Origin: Streptomyces sp. RB17
GTDB taxonomy: Bacteria > Actinomycetota > Actinomycetes > Streptomycetales > Streptomycetaceae
Direction of reading: 5' to 3'
NCBI RefSeq assembly: GCF_009604455.1
Contig: NZ_WEGL01000001.1
Span: 1,178,001-1,242,000 of the forward strand
Length of the DNA stretch: 64,000 nucleotides
Positions 38,506-45,820 of this stretch are shown here, in pieces. Numbering within the stretch: position 1 is the first letter of the stretch; each line of letters opens with the position of its first letter. Below the pieces are notes generated by a model. That model was not told the DNA's origin, did no database searches, and was given only the letters and a program-made list of their open reading frames with translations. Made by a program: the position numbers and the translations under genes.

Positions 38506-39117
38506 GTGCCGACCAAGAAGAAGCCCCAGGTGACCGCGGCGGTGGCCCGGCGCGGTGAACTCCTCGGTATCGCCGCCGAGGTGTTCGCCGAGCACGGCTA
38601 CGACGCCACCACCGTCCGCAGGATCGCCGACCACGCCGGGATGCTCGCGGGCAGCCTGTACTACCACTTCGACTCCAAGGAGTCGATGCTCGAGGAGATC
38701 CTGCGGACCTTCCTCGACGAGCTGTGGGACGGCTACGACACCGTCCTCGGCTCCGGACTCGGGCCGCGCGAGACGCTGGAGGCGCTCGTCACCGAGTCCT
38801 TCCGGGAGATCGACCGGCACCGCGCCGCCGTCGCGATCTACCAGAAGGAGAGCAGGCAACTCGTCGCCCAGGAGCGGTTCGCGTTCCTCGCCGAGTCGCA
38901 GGCGCGGTTCGAGAAGGCATGGCTCGGCACGCTGGAACGCGGGGTCGCCGAGCACGTCTTCCGCGCCGACCTCGACATCCGTCTCACCTACCGGTTCGTG
39001 CGTGACACCGTGTGGGTCGCCGCCTCCTGGTACCGGCCCGGCGGCGGGCACAGCCCCGAGGAGATCGCCCGCCAGTATCTGTCGATGGTGCTGGACGGGA
39101 TCGCCGTACGCGCCTAG
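38506..39117 (+). CDS. TetR-family regulator, KstR2-like
   Basis: The 203-aa protein has an N-terminal TetR helix-turn-helix (RRGELLGIAAEVFAEHGYDATTVRRIADHAG, then GSLYYHFDSKESML) and a ligand domain with YQKESRQLVAQERFAF and YRFVRDTVWVAASWYRPGG. That second half closely recalls KstR2 of mycobacteria, which senses a CoA thioester of the cholesterol side-product HIP and controls its degradation. No cholesterol genes are in the window, so the ligand is probably an acyl-CoA of unknown type. GTG 38506 is likely leaderless. Its stop codon lies in the arm of a MITE-like element. Confidence 0.85.
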   Translation: MPTKKKPQVTAAVARRGELLGIAAEVFAEHGYDATTVRRIADHAGMLAGSLYYHFDSKESMLEEILRTFLDELWDGYDTVLGSGLGPRETLEALVTESFREIDRHRAAVAIYQKESRQLVAQERFAFLAESQARFEKAWLGTLERGVAEHVFRADLDIRLTYRFVRDTVWVAASWYRPGGGHSPEEIARQYLSMVLDGIAVRA

Positions 39118-39219
39118 GCCCTGTCGTCAAACTCCCTCCTGCCCCGCGACGCCATGCGCGCACTGACGTCGCAGGGCCCGCCCTTCGGGCGGACGGCTGG
39201 AGTTTGACGACAGGGCCTA
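39115..39219. mobile_element. 105-bp MITE-like element with perfect terminal inverted repeats
   Basis: A 21-bp perfect inverted repeat (outer ends AGGCCCTGTCGTCAAACTCC and GGAGTTTGACGACAGGGCCT) bounds about 63 bp that contain a further CCGCCC/GGGCGG hairpin. Both ends are flanked by CTAG-type sequence, fitting a CTAG target duplication as made by IS5-group transposases. It encodes nothing. It lies between two converging genes, includes the TetR stop codon and may also serve as their terminator. Confidence 0.6.
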
Positions 39220-39232
39220 GCGCGCCGCAGGT

Positions 39233-39715
39233 TCAGCCGGTCAGGCGGGCCGCTGCGGCGCGCTGGCGCTCGCTCATGACGGACAGGAAGCGGATGACGG
39301 TCCGCAGTTCGTCCGTGCTGAACTCCTCGCAGGCCTCGACGATGTCCCGCGCCCAGTCCTCGAAGAACACCGCGAGTTCGGCGATCTTCTGCTGGTTCAG
39401 CTCGACCAGCACCCGGCGCTTGTCCGTCGGGTGCTTGACCCTGTGGGCGAAGCCCTTGGTCTCCAGCCGGTCGATCAGTCCGGTGACGGAGGCGGGGGCG
39501 AGTCCGGTCAACTCGGCGAGGTCCTTCGCGGTGAGCGCGCCGTGCCGCTGGAGGAGGTCCAGGGTCTTCTCCTCCGTCGCGTTCAGCCCCTGCTCGGCGG
39601 CGACGGCCGAGTGGAACATCACCGTGACCCCGCTGTGGACCCGGCCCACCTCCATCAGCTGCTGCAGCGTCTCGGACCGCGCCGCCTCGTCACGCTTCTC
39701 GTCTGCCTTGGCCAT
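39233..39715 (-). CDS. MarR-family transcriptional regulator
   Basis: The 160-aa product has the MarR winged helix: GLNATEEKTLDLLQRHGALTAKDLAELTGLAPASVTGLIDRLETKGF then the wing RVKHPTDKRRVLVEL, flanked by dimerisation helices. It is divergent from a DHA2-type drug exporter, with two related palindromes in between, the classic arrangement for ligand-relieved repression of an efflux pump. ATG 39715 is preceded by GGGAAC. It converges with the TetR gene across the inverted-repeat element. Confidence 0.92.
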   Translation of the reverse strand: MAKADEKRDEAARSETLQQLMEVGRVHSGVTVMFHSAVAAEQGLNATEEKTLDLLQRHGALTAKDLAELTGLAPASVTGLIDRLETKGFAHRVKHPTDKRRVLVELNQQKIAELAVFFEDWARDIVEACEEFSTDELRTVIRFLSVMSERQRAAAARLTG

Positions 39716-39733
39716 GTTCCCAGGTTAGCAAAA

Positions 39734-39754
39734 ATTTCGTTCGGTCGAACTAAC
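39734..39754. promoter_or_regulatory. MarR operator candidate O1
   Basis: The site contains ATTTCGTTCGG followed by TCGAACTAAC, with a GTTCG/CGAAC core dyad. It shares the 11-bp half ATTTCGTTCGG with the second site in reverse orientation and overlaps the start region of the MarR gene. Confidence 0.5.
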
Positions 39755-39786
39755 TACTTGCGCCGGGTCTCGTGCCGATGCGACTC

Positions 39787-39806
39787 TTTCGTTAGTCCGA
39801 ACGAAA
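39787..39806. promoter_or_regulatory. MarR operator candidate O2
   Basis: TTTCGTT and AACGAAA form perfect 7-bp arms around AGTCCG, 27 bp before the exporter start codon. The AT-rich dyad and its relation to O1 suggest joint control of both divergent genes. Confidence 0.6.
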
Positions 39807-39832
39807 TAAACGGAGCCGACGAGGAGACCTCC

Positions 39833-41269
39833 ATGACCACGCTCACCGAACCCGCCGCGACCACGGCGGAACCCCATCCGCGTCGCTGGGCCGCGGCCGT
39901 CGTGATGATGATCGCGGCGCTGATGGACCTGCTGGACGGCACGATCGTGAACGTGGCCGTGCCCTCGGTCAGCCGGGATCTGCACGCCTCGGCGAGCGAC
40001 CTGCAGTGGGTCGTCTCCGCCTATCTGCTGGGCTTCGCCGCCGCCCTGATCGTCTCCGGCCACCTCGGCGACCGCATCGGCCGCCGCCCGCTCTTCCTCG
40101 CCGGGACGGCCGGCTTCGGACTGGCGAGCCTCGCCTGCGGGATCGCCCAGTCGCCGGGACAGCTGATCGCCGCACGCGCGGTCCAGGGTGTCCTCGCCGC
40201 CGTGCTGGTGCCGCAGGTGATCGGCTCGTTCCGGACCCTCTTCCAGGGCAAGGAACGCGGGGCCGCCTTTGGGATGTACGGCGCCGTCGCCGGCTTCGCC
40301 TCCGCCGTCGGGCTGCTGCTCGGCGGGGTGCTCACGGACGCCGATCTGTTCGGCTGGGGCTGGCGTTCGGTGTTCCTGGTGAACGTGCCGGTGGCCGTGG
40401 CGACCTTCGTCGGCGGACTGCTGCTGGTCCCGGTCACGCGTGAGCGGTCGGCGGGCCGGCCGGACGTCCTGGGCAGCCTGCTGCTGGCCGCCGGCCTGGT
40501 CGCGATCGTGCTGCCGCTGGTGCAGGGCCGGGACAACGGCTGGCCGCTGTGGGGCTGGATCTGCCTCGGCGCGGGGCTGGTGGCGGTGGTGGGACTCGGC
40601 GTGTACGAGGCGCGACGCCACCGGCCCGGAACGGTGCCGCTGCTGCCGGCCCGCGCCTTCCGGCTGCCCGCGTTCTCCGTGGGCGTGCTCGTCCAACTGC
40701 TGTTCTCCGTCGGCATGCAGGGCTTCTTCCTGGTCTTCGCGGTCTGGCTGCAGGCCGGCGAGCGGTACACGCCGATGCAGGCCGGGCTGGTGACGGTCGC
40801 CTTCTCGGCCGGCGGTTTCCTCACCGCGCCCGCCGCGGACGGGCTCGCCGTACGGTACGGACGGCTGGTGCTCGGTGCCGGGGCGCTGCTGATGGCGGGC
40901 GGCTTCGGCTGGGTGTGGTCCGTGATCGACGGCGCGCCGGCCGTACGCACGGGGGCGTGGCCGCTGGTGCCGGGGCTGGTCGTCGCGGGTGCCGGGCTCG
41001 GGTTCCTGGTGGTGCCGCTGGTGAACGTCGTGTTGTCGGCGGTGCCGGGGGAGTTGGCCGGCGGGGCGTCCGGGATCTTCTCCACGGCCCAGCAGTTCGG
41101 GGGAGCGGTGGGTGCCGCCGTGGTCGGCACGGTGTTCTTCGGGCGGGTGTCCACGGGGATGACCGGGGCGTTGGGCGATGCGATGCCGTGGGTGGTGGGG
41201 GCGTTCGTTGTGTGCGGGGGGTTGTGTGCGGCGCTTCCCCGGCGGGCGGCCTCCGAACACCTCGGCTGA
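39833..41269 (+). CDS. DHA2-family (EmrB/QacA-type) MFS exporter
   Basis: The 478-aa protein has about 14 hydrophobic segments and the DHA2 pattern: LMDLLDGTIVNVAVPSVSRDL in helix 1, SDLQWVVSAYLLGFAAALIVSG, loop motif HLGDRIGRRPLFLAG and motif C region GPLLGGVL-like FASAVGLLLGGVLTDAD. Such pumps export drugs or antibiotics by proton antiport. ATG 39833 has GAGGAG 6-7 nt upstream. The divergent MarR regulator and paired operators upstream support inducible efflux. A perfect 18-bp hairpin follows the stop. Confidence 0.93.
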   Translation: MTTLTEPAATTAEPHPRRWAAAVVMMIAALMDLLDGTIVNVAVPSVSRDLHASASDLQWVVSAYLLGFAAALIVSGHLGDRIGRRPLFLAGTAGFGLASLACGIAQSPGQLIAARAVQGVLAAVLVPQVIGSFRTLFQGKERGAAFGMYGAVAGFASAVGLLLGGVLTDADLFGWGWRSVFLVNVPVAVATFVGGLLLVPVTRERSAGRPDVLGSLLLAAGLVAIVLPLVQGRDNGWPLWGWICLGAGLVAVVGLGVYEARRHRPGTVPLLPARAFRLPAFSVGVLVQLLFSVGMQGFFLVFAVWLQAGERYTPMQAGLVTVAFSAGGFLTAPAADGLAVRYGRLVLGAGALLMAGGFGWVWSVIDGAPAVRTGAWPLVPGLVVAGAGLGFLVVPLVNVVLSAVPGELAGGASGIFSTAQQFGGAVGAAVVGTVFFGRVSTGMTGALGDAMPWVVGAFVVCGGLCAALPRRAASEHLG

Positions 41270-41308
41270 CACACCGCCCCTGGGGGTCCGCCCCCAGGGG
41301 CGGTGTGT
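41269..41308. terminator. Bidirectional terminator between exporter and metalloprotease
   Basis: ACACACCGCCCCTGGGGG (41269-41286) pairs perfectly with 41291-41308 around a TCCG loop: an 18-bp stem in the gap of two converging genes. Confidence 0.85.
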
Positions 41309-41312
41309 GGCC

Positions 41313-42194
41313 CTACGTGTCGCACTCCAGGACCGTCCGGCACAACCCGCACCGCGCCCGTACCCGCCCCTTCACCGGCACCCTGATCCGCTGATGACAG
41401 GTGGGGCAGGAGAAGGAGACGCGGAGCTGGCCGGCGGTGTCGGGGGAGAACGCGTAGGGGGCCGTCGGCTGGACGCCGGCGACGTGCCGGCGGTCGTGGG
41501 CGTACCGGCGCCGCCCCGCCCAGCCGGCCCCCGTCAGCGGCGGCTGCTGTTCGTCCCGCCGGGCCAGGGCCATCCCCTTGACGTACGCGTCGTAGGCCTG
41601 CGGGCTGGTGAACCACACCGAGGGGTCCTCGTGGAACAGCAGCGCCCGCTTGGCCAGGACGTAACCGAACTCCTCCGGGGTGAGGTACCCGAGCTTCTGC
41701 GAGGACACCGCGTCCTCCCGGAAGGCGTCCAGCAGCAGCCAGCCCGCGCCCAGATACGTCGTCACCGTGTCCGTCAGGATCTCGTTCTCCGCCGTCGTGG
41801 GGAAGGTGAGGTCCAGGCGGTGCAGATACACGTGCGCCACCTCGTGCGCGAGCGCCGCACCGATGTCCCGGCGATGCGTGCGGAAACGGTCGTTCAGCTC
41901 CACGAAGTACTCGGGACCCGCCGCCAGTTCGACGTTCGCCGCATGGGTCATCTCCCGGAAGCCGACGATCAGCCGCGCGTCCGGCAGCCTGAAGTGCCGC
42001 ACGATCTCGCGGGCCACCCGCTGCGCGCCCAGATGCAGGTCGTCGGTGTCGCAGAAGGCCACGTCGGCCGGGGCCACGCTGGTGGAGAAGGTCTGGACGG
42101 TGTCGTAGGACAGGCGCTTGTACAGCGCGGTGATGGCGGCCCGCACCGTCTCCAGGTGCGGACAGCCGTGCTGGACCGGTCCGCCGTTCGCCAC
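41313..42194 (-). CDS. HExxH zinc metalloprotease-like protein with C-terminal zinc ribbon
   Basis: The 293-aa product contains HEVAHVYLHRLDL, a zincin HExxH motif, followed by a Glu-bearing helix (TTAENEILTDTVTTYLGAGWLLLDAF) that probably gives the third ligand, as in gluzincins. The C-terminus is a zinc-ribbon (CPTCHQRIRVPVKGRVRARCGLC). I do not recognise a named family; it looks cytoplasmic with no signal peptide. GTG 42194 is chosen because GGGGGT lies about 7 nt upstream. Neighbours give no functional hint. It may be a housekeeping Streptomyces hypothetical. Confidence 0.75.
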   Translation of the reverse strand: MANGGPVQHGCPHLETVRAAITALYKRLSYDTVQTFSTSVAPADVAFCDTDDLHLGAQRVAREIVRHFRLPDARLIVGFREMTHAANVELAAGPEYFVELNDRFRTHRRDIGAALAHEVAHVYLHRLDLTFPTTAENEILTDTVTTYLGAGWLLLDAFREDAVSSQKLGYLTPEEFGYVLAKRALLFHEDPSVWFTSPQAYDAYVKGMALARRDEQQPPLTGAGWAGRRRYAHDRRHVAGVQPTAPYAFSPDTAGQLRVSFSCPTCHQRIRVPVKGRVRARCGLCRTVLECDT

Positions 42195-42252
42195 GTCCGC
42201 ACCCCCAAAGACGCCGGAACCCCTCTCCACTGTAGGCGGGGCGCGCGGCCGG

Positions 42253-44010
42253 TCACACCGGCAGGAGGCGAGGCGCCGGGCAGTCCGGGCCGGTCTCCTG
42301 CAGCTCCAGCACCCACACCTCGTTCTCGCCCTCCCGCAGCACCGGTCCGGGGACGTACAGCGACCGCTGCGGGCCCACCGACCAGTAGCGGCCCAGGTTG
42401 AAGCCGTTGATCCAGACGAACCCGCGCGTCCGGCCGGGCAGCTCCAGCCGGGCGTCCCCGGCCCCGCGGACGACGACCGTGCCCCGGTACAGCCCCGGTG
42501 CGCCCTCCGGCGGCAGCGTGCCGAACCGCACCGCGTCCACGCCGTCGTCGAACGCGCGCAGATCCAGTCCACGCGCGCGTACCCCGTGCAGAAACTGCCG
42601 CTCGTGCAGGATGCCGCCCGTGATCCCCTTCGCCTCCCCGAAGCGCGGCCCGTAGTTCACCCGCCCGAGGGACTCTACCCACAGCTCCACGCGCGCGGGC
42701 CCCGCGACGGGCTCCTTCAGCTGCGGCTCCTCCTCGGTGAGCACCCCGGCCCGCTCGCCGTCGACGTACACCACCGCGAGGTCCCGCAGTCCGCGCAGGG
42801 TCAGCGGGTACGGCTGCCGGGGGCCGGGCACGTCCACCTGATAGCGCACCAGGCCCCGGGTGACGTGCAGTTCCTCGAAGGTGGGCGGCAGGGGGGCGAC
42901 TCTCTCCTCGGCGCCCAGAGCCGCCAGGACCTCGGCCAGGGGCGCCCAGCCGGCGAGCTTCACCTCCGCCGGGCGGGCCAACGGCGTCGGCGTCGGCGGC
43001 GGTTCGGGCAGCGGCCCGCAGTGGTACTCGGCCAGCACCTCGCGGAAGCGCCAGAACTTCTCCGTCGGGCGCCCGTACTCGTCCACGGGGGCGTCGTAGT
43101 CGTAGGAGGTCACGTCTGGCTCCAGCGGGCCCTCGTGCAGCTCCCCGCCGCCCCGGTTCGCGCCCGCCCAGCCGCCGAAACTCGTGCCGCCGTGCGCCAT
43201 GTAGAGGTTCACCGACGCCCCGCACTCCAGGATCTCCCGCAGCGCGCCCGCGGCCTCCTCCGGATCCCGTACGACATGCTCGCCGGCCCAGTGGTCGAAC
43301 CAGCCGCACCAGAACTCCATGCACATCAACGGTCCCTCGGGGCGGTGGCGGCGCAGCGTCTCGAAGGCCACGCGCGCGTGGGAGCCGAAATTCACCGTGG
43401 CGAGCACCCCGGACAGCGAACCGCCGGTCAGCATGTGGTCCTCGGGGCCGTCCGAGGTGAACAGCGGGACCGTGACCCCCTCGGCGCGCAGCAGACCGGC
43501 CAGCGCCTCCAGATAGCCGGTGTCACTGCCGTAGCTGCCGTACTCGTTCTCCACCTGCACCAGGACCACCGGGCCGCCGCGGTCGATCTGCCGGGGCACG
43601 ACCTCGTGCATCAGTTGGTGGAACCAGTGCTCCACACGGGACAGATACCGCTCGTCACGCGTGCGCACGCGCGTGCCCGGCTCACCCGTCACCCAGGACG
43701 GCAGCCCGCCGTTCTCCCACTCGGCGCAGATGTAGGGGCCAGGCCGGACGATCGCCCACAGGCCGGCCTCCCGCACCGCGTCCAGGAACCGGCCGAGCGC
43801 CTGCACGTCCCGGTAGCCGCCCGGCACCGGCTCGTGCAGGTTCCACGGGACGTACGTCTCCACACAGTTCAGGCCCATCGCCCGCAGCATGCCCAGCCGG
43901 TGCCGCCAGTGCCCCTCGTGCACCCGGAAGTAGTGCAGCGCCCCGGACATCAGCCGTACCGGCCGCCCGTCCAGCAGGAAGTCGGATTCCCCCACCGTGA
44001 ACTCGCTCAT
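42253..44010 (-). CDS. Glycoside hydrolase family 35 beta-galactosidase
   Basis: The 585-aa protein has the GH35 barrel: SGALHYFRVHEGHWRHRLGMLRAMGLN, YVPWNLHEP, VRPGPYICAEWENGGLPSWV, acid/base Glu156 in VQVENEYGSYGSD and nucleophile Glu232 in CMEFWCGWFDHWAG. C-terminal jelly-roll domains end with GFVWINGFNLGRYW. It lacks a signal peptide, so it acts on imported galactosides. It is divergent from an AraC regulator 121 bp away, the likely controller. Confidence 0.94.
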   Translation of the reverse strand: MSEFTVGESDFLLDGRPVRLMSGALHYFRVHEGHWRHRLGMLRAMGLNCVETYVPWNLHEPVPGGYRDVQALGRFLDAVREAGLWAIVRPGPYICAEWENGGLPSWVTGEPGTRVRTRDERYLSRVEHWFHQLMHEVVPRQIDRGGPVVLVQVENEYGSYGSDTGYLEALAGLLRAEGVTVPLFTSDGPEDHMLTGGSLSGVLATVNFGSHARVAFETLRRHRPEGPLMCMEFWCGWFDHWAGEHVVRDPEEAAGALREILECGASVNLYMAHGGTSFGGWAGANRGGGELHEGPLEPDVTSYDYDAPVDEYGRPTEKFWRFREVLAEYHCGPLPEPPPTPTPLARPAEVKLAGWAPLAEVLAALGAEERVAPLPPTFEELHVTRGLVRYQVDVPGPRQPYPLTLRGLRDLAVVYVDGERAGVLTEEEPQLKEPVAGPARVELWVESLGRVNYGPRFGEAKGITGGILHERQFLHGVRARGLDLRAFDDGVDAVRFGTLPPEGAPGLYRGTVVVRGAGDARLELPGRTRGFVWINGFNLGRYWSVGPQRSLYVPGPVLREGENEVWVLELQETGPDCPAPRLLPV

Positions 44011-44131
44011 GCGCCCCACCCTCACCCCTTCCGGCGGCCGGCGCCATGGACGAAGATCGGCACTGCTTGGACAAAACGCCGCGCGACGCCTGGACGGACG
44101 ACCGCGGTCGCCGACGCGGGGAGGAGCACCG

Positions 44132-45049
44132 ATGTACCAGACCTGGATGCGGTTCTTCAGCCCCGCCCCCGCCCACCACCGCCTCGGCCTGGTCTGCCTC
44201 GGCGTCGGCCTCCAGCACGGCGCGCTGCCCACCGTCGGCCCGCGCACCCTCGACCACCACGTCGCCGTCGTGATCAGCGCGGGCCGCGGCTGGTACCGGG
44301 GCGCCGACGGCCGCCGTACGACCGTCACCGCGCCCGCGCTGCTCTGGCTCACCCCCGGCGTGCCCCACCACTACGCGCCCGATCCGGACACCGGCTGGGA
44401 CGAGGGCTTCGTCGACTTCGCAGGGCCCGCGACGACGACGTACACCGAGCTCGGCTACGTCGAGCCGGACCGGCCCGTCGTCCCGCTCTCCGACGCCTCC
44501 GGGCCGCGCGCGGTCATCGCCCGCATCGCCCGCGCCGCCCGCCGCGGCAACCCGCTGCTGGAGGTGGAGACCGGCGCCGCCGTGCACGAGCTCCTCGTCG
44601 CCCTGCGCAGGGCCCGCGCCGACCTCGCCCCGGACGGCGACCAGGTGCTCCAGGCGCTCGCGCGGGACGCCTGTACGCCGATGAGCGTCGCCGACCACGC
44701 GCGCGTGCACGGCATGACCCCCGCCGAGCTGCGCAGCGCCGTCCGCCGGGCTGCCGGGTGCAGCCCCAAGGACTACCTGCTCGGGATCCGGCTCGGCCGC
44801 GCCAAGGAACTCCTCGCCGCCACCGAGCTGCCGGTCGCCGCCGTCGCCCGCCGCGTCGGCTACGACGACCCCGCGTACTTCTCCCGGCTGTTCACCCGCC
44901 GCGTCGGCCTCGCCCCGGTCCGCTTCCGCGCCCAGCAGGGCCGCAGCGTGCCCGGCGGCTGGAGCGACCGGGTCCCGGACCCGGACGATCCACCGATGAT
45001 CCACTCTCCGGACAGCCCCGAGGCCCGGCCCGGAGAACCCATAGGCTGA
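44132..45049 (+). CDS. AraC-family transcriptional regulator
   Basis: The 305-aa product has an N-terminal cupin-like ligand domain (LDHHVAVVISAGRGWYRG, LTPGVPHHYAPDPDTGWDEGFVDFAG) and a C-terminal AraC double HTH: TPMSVADHARVHGMTPAELRSAVRRAAGCSPKDYLLGIRLGRAKELL, then VAAVARRVGYDDPAYFSRLFTRRVGLAPVRFR. A cupin-type AraC next to a glycosidase is usually a sugar-responsive activator. ATG 44132 has GGGGAGGAG 6-7 nt upstream. The tail after residue 270 is disordered. It diverges from the GH35 gene. Confidence 0.92.
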   Translation: MYQTWMRFFSPAPAHHRLGLVCLGVGLQHGALPTVGPRTLDHHVAVVISAGRGWYRGADGRRTTVTAPALLWLTPGVPHHYAPDPDTGWDEGFVDFAGPATTTYTELGYVEPDRPVVPLSDASGPRAVIARIARAARRGNPLLEVETGAAVHELLVALRRARADLAPDGDQVLQALARDACTPMSVADHARVHGMTPAELRSAVRRAAGCSPKDYLLGIRLGRAKELLAATELPVAAVARRVGYDDPAYFSRLFTRRVGLAPVRFRAQQGRSVPGGWSDRVPDPDDPPMIHSPDSPEARPGEPIG

Positions 45050-45054
45050 CGTGC

Positions 45055-45402
45055 ATGACCACCAGCGACATCGGAACCGGTGACGTGGACCCCGAGGTCC
45101 GCCAGGAACTGGAGCGGCTGCGCGACAGCATCGACAACATCGACGCGGCCGTCGTCCACCTGCTCGCCGAGCGGTTCAAGGCCACCCAGCAGGTCGGCCG
45201 GCTCAAGGCGGTGCACCAGCTGCCGCCCGCCGACCCGGCCCGCGAGGCCCGCCAGATCGCCCGGCTGCGCCGCCTCGCCGAGAACGCCAAGCTCGACCCG
45301 GGCTTCGCCGAGAAGTTCCTGAACTTCATCATCGCGGAGGTGATCCGGCACCACGAGCGCATCGCCGAGGACACCGCGAACGGACAGCAGGCGGACGTCT
45401 GA
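45055..45402 (+). CDS. Chorismate mutase (AroQ type)
   Basis: The 115-aa all-helical protein matches AroQ chorismate mutases: RQELERLRDSIDNIDAAVVHLLAERFKATQQVGRLKAVHQLPPADPAREARQI with the active-site Arg, Lys and Asp/Glu pattern, and a long third helix (FAEKFLNFIIAEVIRHHERIA). It rearranges chorismate to prephenate for Phe and Tyr, competing with TrpE for chorismate. ATG 45055 stands 7 nt after TAGGCT without a ribosome site, so a leaderless transcript is likely even though the AraC gene ends only 5 nt upstream. Confidence 0.9.
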   Translation: MTTSDIGTGDVDPEVRQELERLRDSIDNIDAAVVHLLAERFKATQQVGRLKAVHQLPPADPAREARQIARLRRLAENAKLDPGFAEKFLNFIIAEVIRHHERIAEDTANGQQADV

Positions 45403-45820
45403 TCCCGGCCGCGGCCGCCGAGAGGGCCGGAGTCCGGCGGGGCGCTCGGGAACCGGCCCCGGCCGGTCGCACCCCCGCCGCATCCCCGCCGCACCGGCGC
45501 CGGACGGCGACCGGGACGCGGGCGGCAGCGGCGTGGGCGGGGCCAGGCCGGACCGGACTGGAGCGGTCGAGAGCGAGCGAGAACCCTTCAGGCTCGGGCG
45601 CGAACGGTCGGATGCGGGCCATGTGATCAAGGAGCGGGCGGGAAGGGTCCGGAGCGGTCGGGAACCGTCCGGGGTCGGTCGGTGGCGTGCAAGAGGTGGC
45701 GAGGGAGCGTACGGAAACGGTCCGGGGAGCCGGCCCGGGAGCGGCGCGGCGAGCCGGACATAAGCCGTGAAGCAGGCCACCCTCTGTGCGCTGTCAGTGC
45801 GATCAGGCAGCATGGCCTGC
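45403..45820. other. Gene-free stretch before the M1 aminopeptidase
   Basis: No convincing coding frame is seen on either strand. The sequence is very GC-rich with many short variants of GGTCGGGAACGG/GGAGCGGTCGG (45560-45730), a loose low-complexity repeat. The promoter of the aminopeptidase should lie at the right end, in the less GC-rich 45760-45815. Confidence 0.6.

Noticed and set aside
42118..45402. A long plus-strand frame joining the GH35 region to chorismate mutase
   Set aside because: Only its last 115 residues, in frame with chorismate mutase, are real; the remainder is antisense to the GH35 gene.
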